Origin: Nitrospirota bacterium
Lineage (GTDB): Bacteria > Nitrospirota > Nitrospiria > Nitrospirales > Nitrospiraceae
Direction: 5' to 3'
DNA: 5,069 nt
Assembly: GCA_005877535.1 (NCBI GenBank)
Contig: VBOM01000376.1
Location: 1-5,069, forward strand
Shown piece after piece: positions 1 to 5,069 of the stretch (within the stretch, counting starts at the first letter, position 1; the number at the start of each line of letters is the position of its first letter). The notes beneath the pieces are model-generated. The model saw only the letters and a program-made list of their open reading frames with translations. It searched no databases and had not been told where the DNA came from. Position numbers and translations under genes: made by a program.

Positions 1-87
1 TGTCAGCCTGCAGACCAGTCGGTGGGTGACTATCTGGTGAAAGGCCACTGGACCGAGGCACCATGGCGACCGGTGTGCAAGGAGTAA
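1..87 (+). CDS. 3' end of an unrecognised gene (partial)
   Basis: The first frame is open from the left edge to a TAA at 85-87 and gives 28 residues ending GDYLVKGHWTEAPWRPVCKE. The stretch mixes charged and aromatic residues and its codons look used for coding, but it is too short to place in a family. The start lies outside the window. The final codons, AAG GAG, also form a Shine-Dalgarno-like sequence seven bases before a GTG at 92, so a second small gene could be translationally coupled to it. An open frame this short could also arise by chance. Confidence 0.35.
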   Translation, partial: CQPADQSVGDYLVKGHWTEAPWRPVCKE

Positions 88-91
88 CTGG

Positions 92-214
92 GTGGAAGGT
101 TACTGCCATTTCCTGGAGGTCATCAGGCTGTTGCGCGGGCATGAATTGTGGGCCGATCCGCAGCCGGTGCCGCCGGGGAGTGGCGGACGCAACACCAGCG
201 AAACTGCTACTTGA
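92..214 (+). CDS. possible small ORF coupled to the preceding gene
   Basis: A GTG start at 92 lies seven bases after AAGGAG (79-84) and four bases after the stop of the upstream frame. It opens a 40-residue frame ending at TGA 212-214. The product begins VEGYCHFLEVIRLLRGHELW, a plausible amphipathic helix, and ends with a Pro/Gly/Ser/Thr-rich tail. No family is recognised. Two readings are possible: a genuine small gene in an operon with the previous one, or the continuation of the same protein after a frameshift. A longer frame on the same strand (63-257) overlaps it but has a less protein-like composition. Confidence 0.25.
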   Translation: MEGYCHFLEVIRLLRGHELWADPQPVPPGSGGRNTSETAT

Positions 215-501
215 TGAGGTTGCAAACCACCCACTGAAATACCATGTTCGAAACTGAACCGTCTGAATGCTCCCGAAGCTGATCTTGAGGAATAGGGAGT
301 TCAATGTTCGGGGTCGAAACAGAAGAGCGCATTTCGCCGCGTGCAGCAGTCACACTTCTTTTACACTCGACCGATTGTCATTAATAGGAAGGAGGGGCGA
401 CATGAGATCCGTGGGTCTTTCGGCGTGCTGTGCTATGAGGTAACATATCCGTCTCTGCGGTTCCACGGTTTCATCCAAATTGACCTGCTGAAGCGAATAC
501 G
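215..501 (+). other. leader region upstream of the lipoprotein gene, no convincing gene
   Basis: No long frame here looks coding. Two very short ORFs have good ribosome binding sites. One is at 304-384 (26 residues, MFGVETEERISPRAAVTLLL then HSTDCH), preceded by AGGGAG at 294-299. The other is at 402-443 and is listed separately. The 'EERISPRAAV' stretch faintly recalls the start of PilZ-type proteins, so the first could be the stump of a lost gene, but it is too short to assign. A -35-like TTTACA lies near 360-365 with no good -10 partner, so no promoter is called. No hairpin followed by a T-run is seen. Confidence 0.4.
402..443 (+). promoter_or_regulatory. possible leader peptide ORF with a strong Shine-Dalgarno
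   Basis: The plus strand has AAGGAGG at 389-395, six bases before an ATG at 402. This is the best ribosome binding site on the plus strand, yet the frame stops after 13 codons (MRSVGLSACCAMR). The stop lies 58 bases before the lipoprotein start at 502, which itself has a weak ribosome binding site. The arrangement fits a translated leader or the stump of a degenerate gene. No run of a single regulatory amino acid is present, so classical attenuation is not indicated. Confidence 0.22.
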
Positions 502-1545
502 ATGTGCCCCAAGGTCCTCCTCTACGCGCTCCGCCAGCGAAATGGCTTCCCTCGTCACCTGGCGCTTTTCCTGATCCTGTGTCTCTGCTTTCTGTCTGGG
601 TGCACCACGACGGCCACCCGACTATTGGAATCCAGATCCGACGGGGAGGACTTTGAACGCAGATGTCGACCCGTAGAGCATGTCCCGGGAGGGACGCTTT
701 TCCCCAGCGTATCCCAGTTGCCGCAGCTGAGTCCGTCTGATGCCGCTAAACTCTCCGCGGCCACGGGATTTTCCTCCCTCACCGTCGAAGCCGCCCATGC
801 GTTTGATGTCTTACCCCTGCTCATTCAGATGCCAGCATTGGAACGAGCTCTGGCTGAGCACAGGGAAGGAGCCAAGGAGGCACTACAGGGTGTGCGACTC
901 CAAATTCTTGAGCGAATTTTGCTGGCCTCGTTTCAAGCGAACGGCACCAATGCCGAGATCATCTGTGAGGCAGCACGGGCGGAACATTTGGCAGACTCTC
1001 TCCAACGGCAAAATGAGGGCCGCGCCCGTCTCTTGACCATTGTGGCCGTGGTGACTGGCGGCGTTGCGGGGTTGGTGGGGGGAGGATTGGCAGTTGCAGA
1101 GCATGCTGTGGCCGCAGGCTGGGCCGCGATCGTTGGCGGGTCCCTCGCTACGACGTTCGCCGCGGCAGCGCTATTTCAAGACCAGCAGTATACCTTTAGA
1201 CATCCACGCAATCTGCTGCGAGAAATCTGGGAAGGTCCGCCCAATCCTGCCCTCTTTCCTGACGTTATCTGGCGCTTTCTCAATCGCCCCTTGGAAGAAG
1301 ACCCCAGCACCACCCTCCGAACGGTCATTATTGCCCGATGGCGGCATGACGATCGATTGGGTGCACCAGGGTCGGCCCTTGAAAAGCGCCGGATCGCGCT
1401 GCTGTTTGGAGAAGGGGGTGACTACACTGAGGGCGATCTCCGGACAAGAGCCCAGATGTTAAACCTACTGGAATCGCAAGTGTCATTGACGAGCCAATAC
1501 CTCGAACAGTTCTTGAGAGAGCTATTGTCACAACCGATAAGGTGA
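502..1545 (+). CDS. lipoprotein with a glycine-zipper hydrophobic segment, function unknown
   Basis: This complete 347-residue protein has a bacterial lipoprotein signal: a basic N-region (residues 1-19), a hydrophobic core LALFLILCLCFL (20-31) and the lipobox LSGC with the acylated cysteine at residue 34. The mature part has a Ser/Pro-rich linker (about 60-85), a long predominantly helical region (about 90-175), and a Gly/Ala-rich hydrophobic stretch (about 177-225) containing GGVAGLVGGG and IVGGSLA. That stretch looks like a glycine-zipper membrane hairpin. A charged C-terminal domain (230-347) follows, with W/P-rich and helical parts. ATG 502 is the first start after an in-frame stop at 481-483; only a weak GAAG precedes it. 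The product is probably anchored to the inner or outer membrane facing the periplasm. The family is not recognised and no catalytic motif is seen. The gene stands alone on its strand and converges with the beta-barrel remnant. Confidence 0.85.
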   Translation: MCPKVLLYALRQRNGFPRHLALFLILCLCFLSGCTTTATRLLESRSDGEDFERRCRPVEHVPGGTLFPSVSQLPQLSPSDAAKLSAATGFSSLTVEAAHAFDVLPLLIQMPALERALAEHREGAKEALQGVRLQILERILLASFQANGTNAEIICEAARAEHLADSLQRQNEGRARLLTIVAVVTGGVAGLVGGGLAVAEHAVAAGWAAIVGGSLATTFAAAALFQDQQYTFRHPRNLLREIWEGPPNPALFPDVIWRFLNRPLEEDPSTTLRTVIIARWRHDDRLGAPGSALEKRRIALLFGEGGDYTEGDLRTRAQMLNLLESQVSLTSQYLEQFLRELLSQPIR

Positions 1546-1578
1546 AAGTGTTGTGGATTCTCACACAACGGGAGTTGT
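1529..1578 (+). repeat. alternating CACAAC / GTTGTG elements at the gene end
   Basis: Four short elements alternate in orientation across the lipoprotein stop codon: CACAAC at 1529-1534, GTTGTG at 1550-1555, CACAAC at 1564-1569 and GTTGT at 1574-1578. Each neighbouring pair can form a hairpin, so the structures are mutually exclusive. The last (ACAAC-GGGA-GTTGT) is compact but has only five pairs and no immediate T-run, so it is a poor intrinsic terminator. It may act as an mRNA 3'-end structure or may be incidental. Confidence 0.3.
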
Positions 1579-1744
1579 CAAAATCAGTTCCTTTTAGCCC
1601 GCTGATATGACAAGAGCAATCCAGTAGAATTTCAAGGCCTCCTCTTTGGTCTGTGTCGCATGTGAAAGATGCCTTAGTGCGTATCATGCACAGACGAGCA
1701 GACTCGCTCCCTTCGGCTTGAGAGAGGTGCCCATCTAGGGGAAG

Positions 1745-2478
1745 TTAAAAGCGGAGGCTGGCGCCAAACGTGATCCCGTAATCCGGCGCACCATCCGACA
1801 GACCGAACTGGAACGCCGTGTTGAACCGCAAGGCATCAGTGGCAGTCCAGTTCAGCGCAAAGAGCAGATCCTGCGGGTTTTGGAATCCCTGGACGACCGC
1901 ACGCCATTCTTCATAGTACACGCTTCCCAGTAAGGTCTTGGTGAGGTAATACCCCAGTCCGAGGTCGTAGTACCACTGGTTGCGCAAACCTGCCCCTGGC
2001 ACATGCCCAATGAGCGTATACCCCGCGTCCGCGAACGCGACGAAATTGGAGGGTAATCGTTGTGTGAGCTCCGTACCAAAGGTCTCATCGAATCGGCCTG
2101 TCCCCAACCCTCTTGCCGAATCAGCCCGCAGTCACCTGTAATGCTGATATAGGGGATCACGAGCGAGATGTCACCACTGTCGAATAGGCGCCGAATCGTG
2201 ATAGGGATATATGTGATCGTGGTTGTCGAGCCAGTCCCGTAGTCCCCGCTCGAGTGAGTGAGTGAGCTGCCCACCTGCCAGGTGGGATCAGCCGTTGCCG
2301 CCATCGCCGGATGGGAAGAAACGATGAACAGGAGGAGAACCCACACCAGGATGGCTGTTCCTGGTGTGAACGAGGAGTTTCGATGGGAACGAGAGAAAAC
2401 CGTGGCGTGATCGTCGAGCCTGACTGTGGCAAAGTTGGGGAGCTTTGGATGATGCGTCACGTTGATGGGGAAGACCAT
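1745..2478 (-). pseudogene. outer-membrane beta-barrel protein, broken by internal deletion and frameshift
   Basis: Two frames on the minus strand carry the two ends of one outer-membrane protein. The 5' part, from an ATG at 2478 or a later start, encodes a signal peptide with core AILVWVLLLFIV and probable cleavage after HPAMA. It continues with barrel-like strands TWQVGSSLTHSSGDYG and DISLVIPYISITGDC, then loses sense near 2125. The 3' part is in another frame from about 2125, resuming at ADSARGLGTGRFDETFG. It has alternating strands (QWYYDLGLGYYL, LLGSVYYEEW, YGITFGASLRF) and ends in the C-terminal Phe used for BAM recognition. From memory, relatives have roughly 50-80 more residues between 'ITGDC' and 'ADxxRGLGTG', so about 150-250 bp seem lost with a frame change. 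The 3' piece alone could start at ATG 2107 but would lack a signal peptide, so a working product is unlikely. The N-terminal start is uncertain because the region before the signal core is unusually long and no good ribosome binding site is seen. The 199 bases between this gene's stop and the lipoprotein gene contain no clear terminator. Confidence 0.72.
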
Positions 2479-2825
2479 CTCGTCTCGTATCGCGCACGTT
2501 TACATCACGTACTGGGAGGTCAGGCACCGCCCTTTTCAAGGAACGGCGCGCAGACATCGCAGTCGTGTGGCCGGAACTTGACGGCCATCGAAGGAAGGAT
2601 GAGCTGACACCCGGCCCTGAAGGCCTCCTTCTTCCACTACACAATCAGCTGCTGGAGGCCCCAGGATACGCACTGTGGCCACGACACCAAACATAGCTAG
2701 GAGGATATCCTAAAATGCCTGAAGTCTTGCAGGCTCTTCGTGCAATTTCACTCAGCACGGTGCCCCACGTCTAGCCGGGAGGCCCTTGCGCAACGACCCG
2801 ATCCCACCAGTTCCAGCACGCACGA
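2479..2825. other. intergenic region without a convincing gene
   Basis: These 347 bases separate two minus-strand genes. They contain the intrinsic terminator at 2711-2734, an imperfect long inverted repeat (2590-2599 with 2626-2635, enclosing a GGCC-CTGAA-GGCC hairpin), a perfect AGGATATCCT palindrome at 2702-2711 and a TTGCGCAA palindrome at 2786-2793. A minus-strand frame open from 2636 to a TGA at 2520-2522 ends in FRPHDCDVCAPFLEKGGA and could be a gene remnant, but it has no assignable family or ribosome binding site. I see no good sigma-70 promoter for the beta-barrel remnant; the TTGAAA near 2535 lacks a -10 partner. Confidence 0.5.
2711..2734 (-). terminator. probable intrinsic terminator of the exported-protein gene
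   Basis: On the minus strand a GCCTG-CAAGACTT-CAGGC hairpin (2734-2717) is followed by ATTTTA. It lies about 90 bases downstream of the stop of the 2826-3377 gene. The five-pair stem and four-T run make it weak to moderate. On the plus strand no T-run follows, so it appears to serve the minus strand only. Confidence 0.5.
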
Positions 2826-3377
2826 TCATCGATGGGGCCGCTCAATTCGCTCCGGGCGCTCCGGCCGCTGGGGGCGATCAGGACGGTCGACCCGCTCGAC
2901 CTTTTCCATCTTCGCTGGCCGCTCTGCCGCCTGGAGGTCTCTGATGAGTTCTATCCGGGTGTGTTCCGCGGCACTCACCACCGGACCGAGCTTAAACCCC
3001 ATATCCTTGGCAATCCTGCCCCACCCTTCTTTCTCCGCCCGAAGGGTATCAAGCTTCTGTAAGGCATCCGTCATGGTGGGAAAGGTTTTGGGGTCGGTTT
3101 GGGTCAAATGCTGAGCCATAGCCAGCTCAATGGTGACTCCACCCCAGCCTTGCTTCGTGCGCAAATCCTCGACTGTTTTGGGTGTCACATTGAATTCCTT
3201 GGATAACACTGGCACCTGAGTACTCGATCCTTTCGAAGCCGTATCCTTGTCAATATTCTTGGCAACCGTTTCGACCCGAGCTTGGTCGCCATCCGTTTGA
3301 GCCAAGATCGTCCCGGTCGGAAGCACGATGACCAGCAACGCCCCGATAAGCGCAGACACAGAGGTGAAAGGTTTCAT
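2826..3377 (-). CDS. exported protein with two GWG repeats and an Arg/Pro-rich tail
   Basis: This complete protein is 183 residues when started at ATG 3377. That start is chosen because AAGGAGGA lies just upstream; an ATG seven codons earlier would sit on top of this ribosome binding site. Residues 1-26 form a Sec signal peptide (core ALIGALLVIVLPTGTILA, likely cut before Gln27). The mature part has a helical segment (35-75) and two related units: LRTKQGWGGVTIELA (72-86) and LRAEKEGWGRIAKDMG (112-127). A basic helix follows, then a low-complexity tail (about 157-183) of RPxRP/ERP repeats ending ERPHR. The tail should be extended and positively charged and could contact lipopolysaccharide, peptidoglycan or nucleic acid, which is inference. 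It resembles small secreted hypothetical proteins I recall from Nitrospira. No enzyme motif is visible. It is monocistronic, with its own promoter and terminator. Confidence 0.85.
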   Translation of the reverse strand: MKPFTSVSALIGALLVIVLPTGTILAQTDGDQARVETVAKNIDKDTASKGSSTQVPVLSKEFNVTPKTVEDLRTKQGWGGVTIELAMAQHLTQTDPKTFPTMTDALQKLDTLRAEKEGWGRIAKDMGFKLGPVVSAAEHTRIELIRDLQAAERPAKMEKVERVDRPDRPQRPERPERIERPHR

Positions 3378-3381
3378 GGGT

Positions 3382-3389
3382 TCCTCCTT
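3382..3389 (-). promoter_or_regulatory. ribosome binding site that fixes the start at 3377
   Basis: AAGGAGGA on the minus strand ends four bases before ATG 3377. The alternative ATG at 3398 lies upstream of this sequence and has no comparable site, so the shorter 183-residue product is preferred. Confidence 0.75.
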
Positions 3390-3417
3390 CCATGTCATTT
3401 AACTAACCAGCTTTTTT

Positions 3418-3446
3418 ACGATAGCGTACAGTCCAGCCTTGTTCAA
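3418..3446 (-). promoter_or_regulatory. candidate sigma-70-type promoter of the exported-protein gene
   Basis: On the minus strand TTGAAC (3446-3441) and TATCGT (3423-3418) are separated by exactly 17 bases, each matching four of six consensus positions. Transcription would begin near 3411, giving a leader of about 34 bases that contains the ribosome binding site. An imperfect inverted repeat, TTGACCGG-CACA-CCGACCAA, lies just upstream of the -35 at 3454-3473 and could be an operator. The insertion sequence ends about 60 bases upstream of the -35, so the promoter is intact. Confidence 0.4.
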
Positions 3447-3503
3447 GAGTATTTTGACCGGCACACCGACCAAGAGCGCCCATGGTGGTGACAGTCAAGA
3501 AAC

Positions 3504-3532
3504 AGAGGTGGCCCCATGTGTTTGGACAGCAT
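3504..3532 (+). repeat. IS terminal inverted repeat, orfB side
   Basis: Read inward, this end has AGAGGTGGCCCC, eight variable bases, then GGACAGCAT. It matches the other end at 20 of 29 positions, with the cores GGCCCC and GGACAG strictly shared. The GGACA plus TAAGTG pattern recalls the ends of IS3 itself. Confidence 0.6.
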
Positions 3533-3568
3533 ATTCCATTCCTTAAGTGGCGCCTCGCAGTAGTCTGC

Positions 3569-4399
3569 CTACGCGGCGGTGAGCCGTTTGGGCAGGATGT
3601 CAACATAGACTCCATTCGGTGTGTGCCCGTCAAGCGCCCGGTGCGGCCGGGTCTGGTTATAGAACGTCAGGTAGCGTGCTAATCCCTGTTGCGCGGCGCT
3701 GACCGTCTCGTAGGCATGCAGATACACCTCCTCGTATTTGATGCTCTTCCAGAGCCGCTCGACAAACACATTGTCACGCCAACAGCCTTTCCCGTCCATG
3801 CTGATCTGGATGCCGTGGTCTTTCAGTAATCCGGTGAACTCCTGGCTGGTGAACTGGCACCCTTGATCGGTGTTGAAGATGTCCGGAGTGCCATACCGGG
3901 TGATCGCTTCCTGGACCGCTTCAATGCAGAAGTCGGTGGTCAGCGTGTTGGACAGCCGCCACGCCAGCACCCGGCGACTCGCCCAGTCCAGGACGGCGAA
4001 CAAATACACGAAGCCGCGCTTCATCGGAATATACGTGATATCCGCCGCCCAGACGTGATTCGGGCGCGTGATCTCCCGATGGCGCAGCAGATAGGGATAG
4101 ACCGTGTGGGCGGGATGCCGCTGGCTGGTGCGGGGTTTGCGATACACCGCCGCGATCCCCGTGCGCGTCATCAGGGTACGTACTCGCTTGCGCCCAATCG
4201 TGTGGCCCTCTCGCCTGAGCAGGTCCCGCAGCATGCGGGCTCCGGCAAACGGATAGTCCAGATGGAGCTCGTCGATCCGACGCATCAGCGCCAGCTCTGT
4301 TGCCGACACCGGCGTCGCCTGGTAGTACGCGGTCGCCCGCGAGAGTTCCAGGAGCTGGCATTGCCGCACGACGGGCAGTTTGTGAGTTCGATCGATCAT
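3569..4399 (-). CDS. IS3-family transposase OrfB, DDE integrase domain
   Basis: This 276-residue protein supplies the catalytic part of the transposase that excises and integrates the element. It has an HTH_21-type region (about 33-90, with [10 protein letters not shown]) followed by an rve-type integrase core. The catalytic triad is visible: Asp120 in [10 protein letters not shown], Asp178 in NTDQG and Glu214 in NVFVERLW. There are 35 residues between the second and third, and Lys221 lies seven residues on, the standard D-D(35)E-K signature. The C-terminus has the usual [10 protein letters not shown] motif. Its ATG overlaps the orfA stop by four bases (ATGA), allowing coupled translation of a free OrfB. 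The main functional product is expected to be the OrfAB fusion made by -1 frameshifting upstream. The length is normal and no interruption is seen. Confidence 0.95.
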   Translation of the reverse strand: MIDRTHKLPVVRQCQLLELSRATAYYQATPVSATELALMRRIDELHLDYPFAGARMLRDLLRREGHTIGRKRVRTLMTRTGIAAVYRKPRTSQRHPAHTVYPYLLRHREITRPNHVWAADITYIPMKRGFVYLFAVLDWASRRVLAWRLSNTLTTDFCIEAVQEAITRYGTPDIFNTDQGCQFTSQEFTGLLKDHGIQISMDGKGCWRDNVFVERLWKSIKYEEVYLHAYETVSAAQQGLARYLTFYNQTRPHRALDGHTPNGVYVDILPKRLTAA

Positions 4400-4695
4400 C
4401 GCTTTGCGCTCAGCAATCCCGCCTTGATGAGCGCGTGTTCTAAAAAATCATTCTCCAGCGCCAGTTGTCCGATCTTCGCGTGGAGGGTCTTGAGATCCGG
4501 TGTGTCCGACGTCGGGTTCGTCCCGCCAAACACGTCCGCGGCCCGCGCCAGCAATTGCTGCTTCCATTCTGTGACCTGGGTGGGATGGACGTGAAACTGT
4601 TCTGACAATTCGGCCAGCGTCTTGTCGCCTTTGACCGCGGCCAATGCCACCTGAGCCTTGAAGGTGGCCCCGTGATTGCGTCTCGTTCTCTTCAT
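4396..4695 (-). CDS. IS3-family transposase OrfA, HTH protein
   Basis: This 99-residue protein binds the ends of the element and regulates transposition in this family. Residues 2-50 form an HTH_Tnp_1-type domain (FKAQVALAAVKGDKTLAELS, then HVHPTQVTEWKQQLL). Residues about 68-92 form a leucine-zipper-like coiled coil ending ALENDFLEHALIKAG. ATG 4695 is chosen because GAGGAG lies seven bases upstream (4703-4708); a longer frame to 4752 has no such support and runs toward the inverted repeat. The codons for Asp83-Phe84-Leu85 contain the slippery sequence at which part of the ribosomes should shift into orfB. Confidence 0.93.
   Translation of the reverse strand: MKRTRRNHGATFKAQVALAAVKGDKTLAELSEQFHVHPTQVTEWKQQLLARAADVFGGTNPTSDTPDLKTLHAKIGQLALENDFLEHALIKAGLLSAKR
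4406..4447 (-). promoter_or_regulatory. programmed -1 frameshift signal producing OrfAB
   Basis: On the minus strand the heptamer T TTT TTA (4447-4441) lies in the orfA frame in the correct X XXY YYZ phase. It is followed by a six-base spacer GAACAC and then GCGCTCA pairing with TGAGCGC (4434-4428 with 4412-4406). Past one mismatch, CAA pairs with TTG. After a -1 slip the frame reads RTRAHQGGIAERKA and joins OrfB at Met1 without a stop. The fusion would hold OrfA residues 1-85 plus 290 further residues, 375 in all, a normal IS3-family transposase length. Confidence 0.85.
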
Positions 4696-4757
4696 CGCCT
4701 CGCTCCTCTGGTTTGCCACCACCCGGCGGCTTCGGTGAAGCCAGGCTACCACTTATC

Positions 4758-4786
4758 ATACTGTCCGAATTTCCGGGGCCCCTTCT
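4758..4786 (-). repeat. IS terminal inverted repeat, orfA side
   Basis: Read inward on the minus strand, this end has AGAAGGGGCCCC, eight variable bases, then GGACAGTAT. It is the partner of the repeat at 3504-3532. A TATGAT hexamer just inside resembles a -10 box, but no fitting -35 is seen 16-18 bases upstream within the element. Confidence 0.6.
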
Positions 4787-4790
4787 TTGC

Positions 4791-5069
4791 TCAATGGAGT
4801 GCACCGACGGTACGCAGAGATTCGATCTCTCCAATAGCAACCAAACGTTCCTGATGGTCCATGACGGGTGCTTCCGTACGTTGGGGGAATTCATTATAAG
4901 TCTTGCCGTCGAGGGATCGGCCGGTTTCACTTTTTCGGACACCACCCCATTGTTTAAAAAAGAAAGGAACTTTAGCTCTTCGGCACTGGTTTCGAATTGA
5001 AAGTACCCAAGATTTCTTCATGGGCCTTGCGCCAGCACCACTTTCACCGCCCACAATTACCCAATTTAT
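4791..5069 (-). CDS. Gp37/Gp68-like (DUF5131) protein, C-terminal part
   Basis: The frame is open from the right edge to a TGA at 4793-4791 and gives the last 92 residues. The sequence [17 protein letters not shown], then [19 protein letters not shown], then [15 protein letters not shown] matches the conserved C-terminal block of phage Gp37/Gp68 (DUF5131) proteins. These are radical-SAM-like proteins with an N-terminal three-cysteine motif, which would lie outside this window. They occur in phages and in bacterial accessory regions, often beside a TcmP partner gene; the biochemical role is not settled. The visible GTG at 5054 is an internal Val, not a start. The stop falls four bases outside the insertion sequence's inverted repeat, so the 3' end may be native or may have been reshaped by the insertion. 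Confidence 0.85.
   Translation of the reverse strand: MNWVIVGGESGAGARPMKKSWVLSIRNQCRRAKVPFFFKQWGGVRKSETGRSLDGKTYNEFPQRTEAPVMDHQERLVAIGEIESLRTVGALH

Larger units (their letters stand above)
3504..4786 (-). mobile_element. complete IS3-family insertion sequence, about 1.28 kb
   Basis: The element carries overlapping orfA and orfB in the IS3-family arrangement, flanked by imperfect inverted repeats at 3504-3532 and 4758-4786 that match at 20 of 29 positions. A further TAAGTGG occurs just inside each end (3544-3550, and complement 4749-4755). The reading frames are intact, the DDE residues are present and the frameshift signal is complete, so the element may still be active. No target duplication is visible directly outside these repeats, and neither end begins with the usual TG, so exact ends are uncertain by several bases. 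Confidence 0.85.

Noticed and set aside
1328..1687. 119-codon minus-strand frame overlapping the lipoprotein 3' end.
   Set aside because: Mostly antisense to a well-supported gene, no ribosome binding site or domain seen.
2252..2266. Tandem GAGT repeat (nearly four units) inside the barrel remnant, possible phase-variation tract.
   Set aside because: Too short for typical phase variation, and the frame on both sides of the tract is continuous; the frame loss lies further downstream at about 2125.
2590..2635. Large imperfect hairpin as a transcription terminator.
   Set aside because: No T-run follows on either strand and the arms are interrupted by mismatches and a long loop.
2715..2774. Plus-strand 19-codon ORF (MPEVLQALRAISLSTVPHV) preceded by AGGAGG at 2699-2704.
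   Set aside because: Its first codons coincide with the minus-strand terminator hairpin and its T-run, and the frame is too short to show coding character; the AGGAGG overlaps an AGGATATCCT palindrome.
3921..4361. 146-codon minus-strand frame overlapping orfB.
   Set aside because: Same strand as orfB in another phase; Ala/Gly/Arg-rich shadow without recognisable motifs.
3863..4594. Long 243-codon plus-strand frame across the insertion sequence.
   Set aside because: It lies antisense to orfA and orfB, which have clear domains and catalytic residues; the composition is that of a GC-rich shadow frame.
4448..4945. 165-codon minus-strand frame running from the DUF5131 region through the IS end into orfA.
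   Set aside because: It crosses the inverted repeat and is out of phase with both the DUF5131 frame and orfA, which are each supported by family motifs.
1..5069. CRISPR array, tRNA, rRNA or toxin-antitoxin pair.
   Set aside because: No regularly spaced direct repeats, no tRNA-like cloverleaf or rRNA segments, and no paired small genes of recognisable toxin or antitoxin type were found by eye.

Overview
The window looks like chromosomal DNA from a GC-rich Gram-negative bacterium. A lipoprotein, a Phe-terminated outer-membrane beta-barrel and a Sec-exported periplasmic protein show the double membrane. The last two resemble proteins I associate with Nitrospira (Nitrospirota), but that is recollection and only a moderate-confidence placement.

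Layout. Bases 1-87 are the 3' end of an unrecognised plus-strand gene, possibly followed by a coupled 40-residue ORF. Bases 215-501 hold no convincing gene, only two tiny ORFs with good Shine-Dalgarno sequences. A complete 347-residue lipoprotein with a glycine-zipper hydrophobic segment follows (502-1545, plus). From there on every recognisable gene is on the minus strand. They are a broken outer-membrane beta-barrel gene (1745-2478), whose two halves are in different frames with a stretch apparently deleted between them; a small exported protein with two GWG repeats and an Arg-Pro-rich tail (2826-3377), with its own promoter, ribosome binding site and terminator; a complete IS3-family insertion sequence (about 3504-4786); and the 3' end of a Gp37/Gp68-like (DUF5131) gene (4791 to the right edge).

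The genes do not form a pathway. This is a patchwork of envelope genes, one decayed gene and a mobile element beside a phage-type gene. The clearest molecular mechanism is in the insertion sequence: a T TTT TTA slippery heptamer, a 6-nt spacer and a GC-rich hairpin near the end of orfA. A -1 shift there gives an open reading frame straight into orfB, predicting a 375-residue OrfAB transposase. I see no RNA genes, CRISPR array or defence cassette, and nothing that clearly qualifies as a new system.
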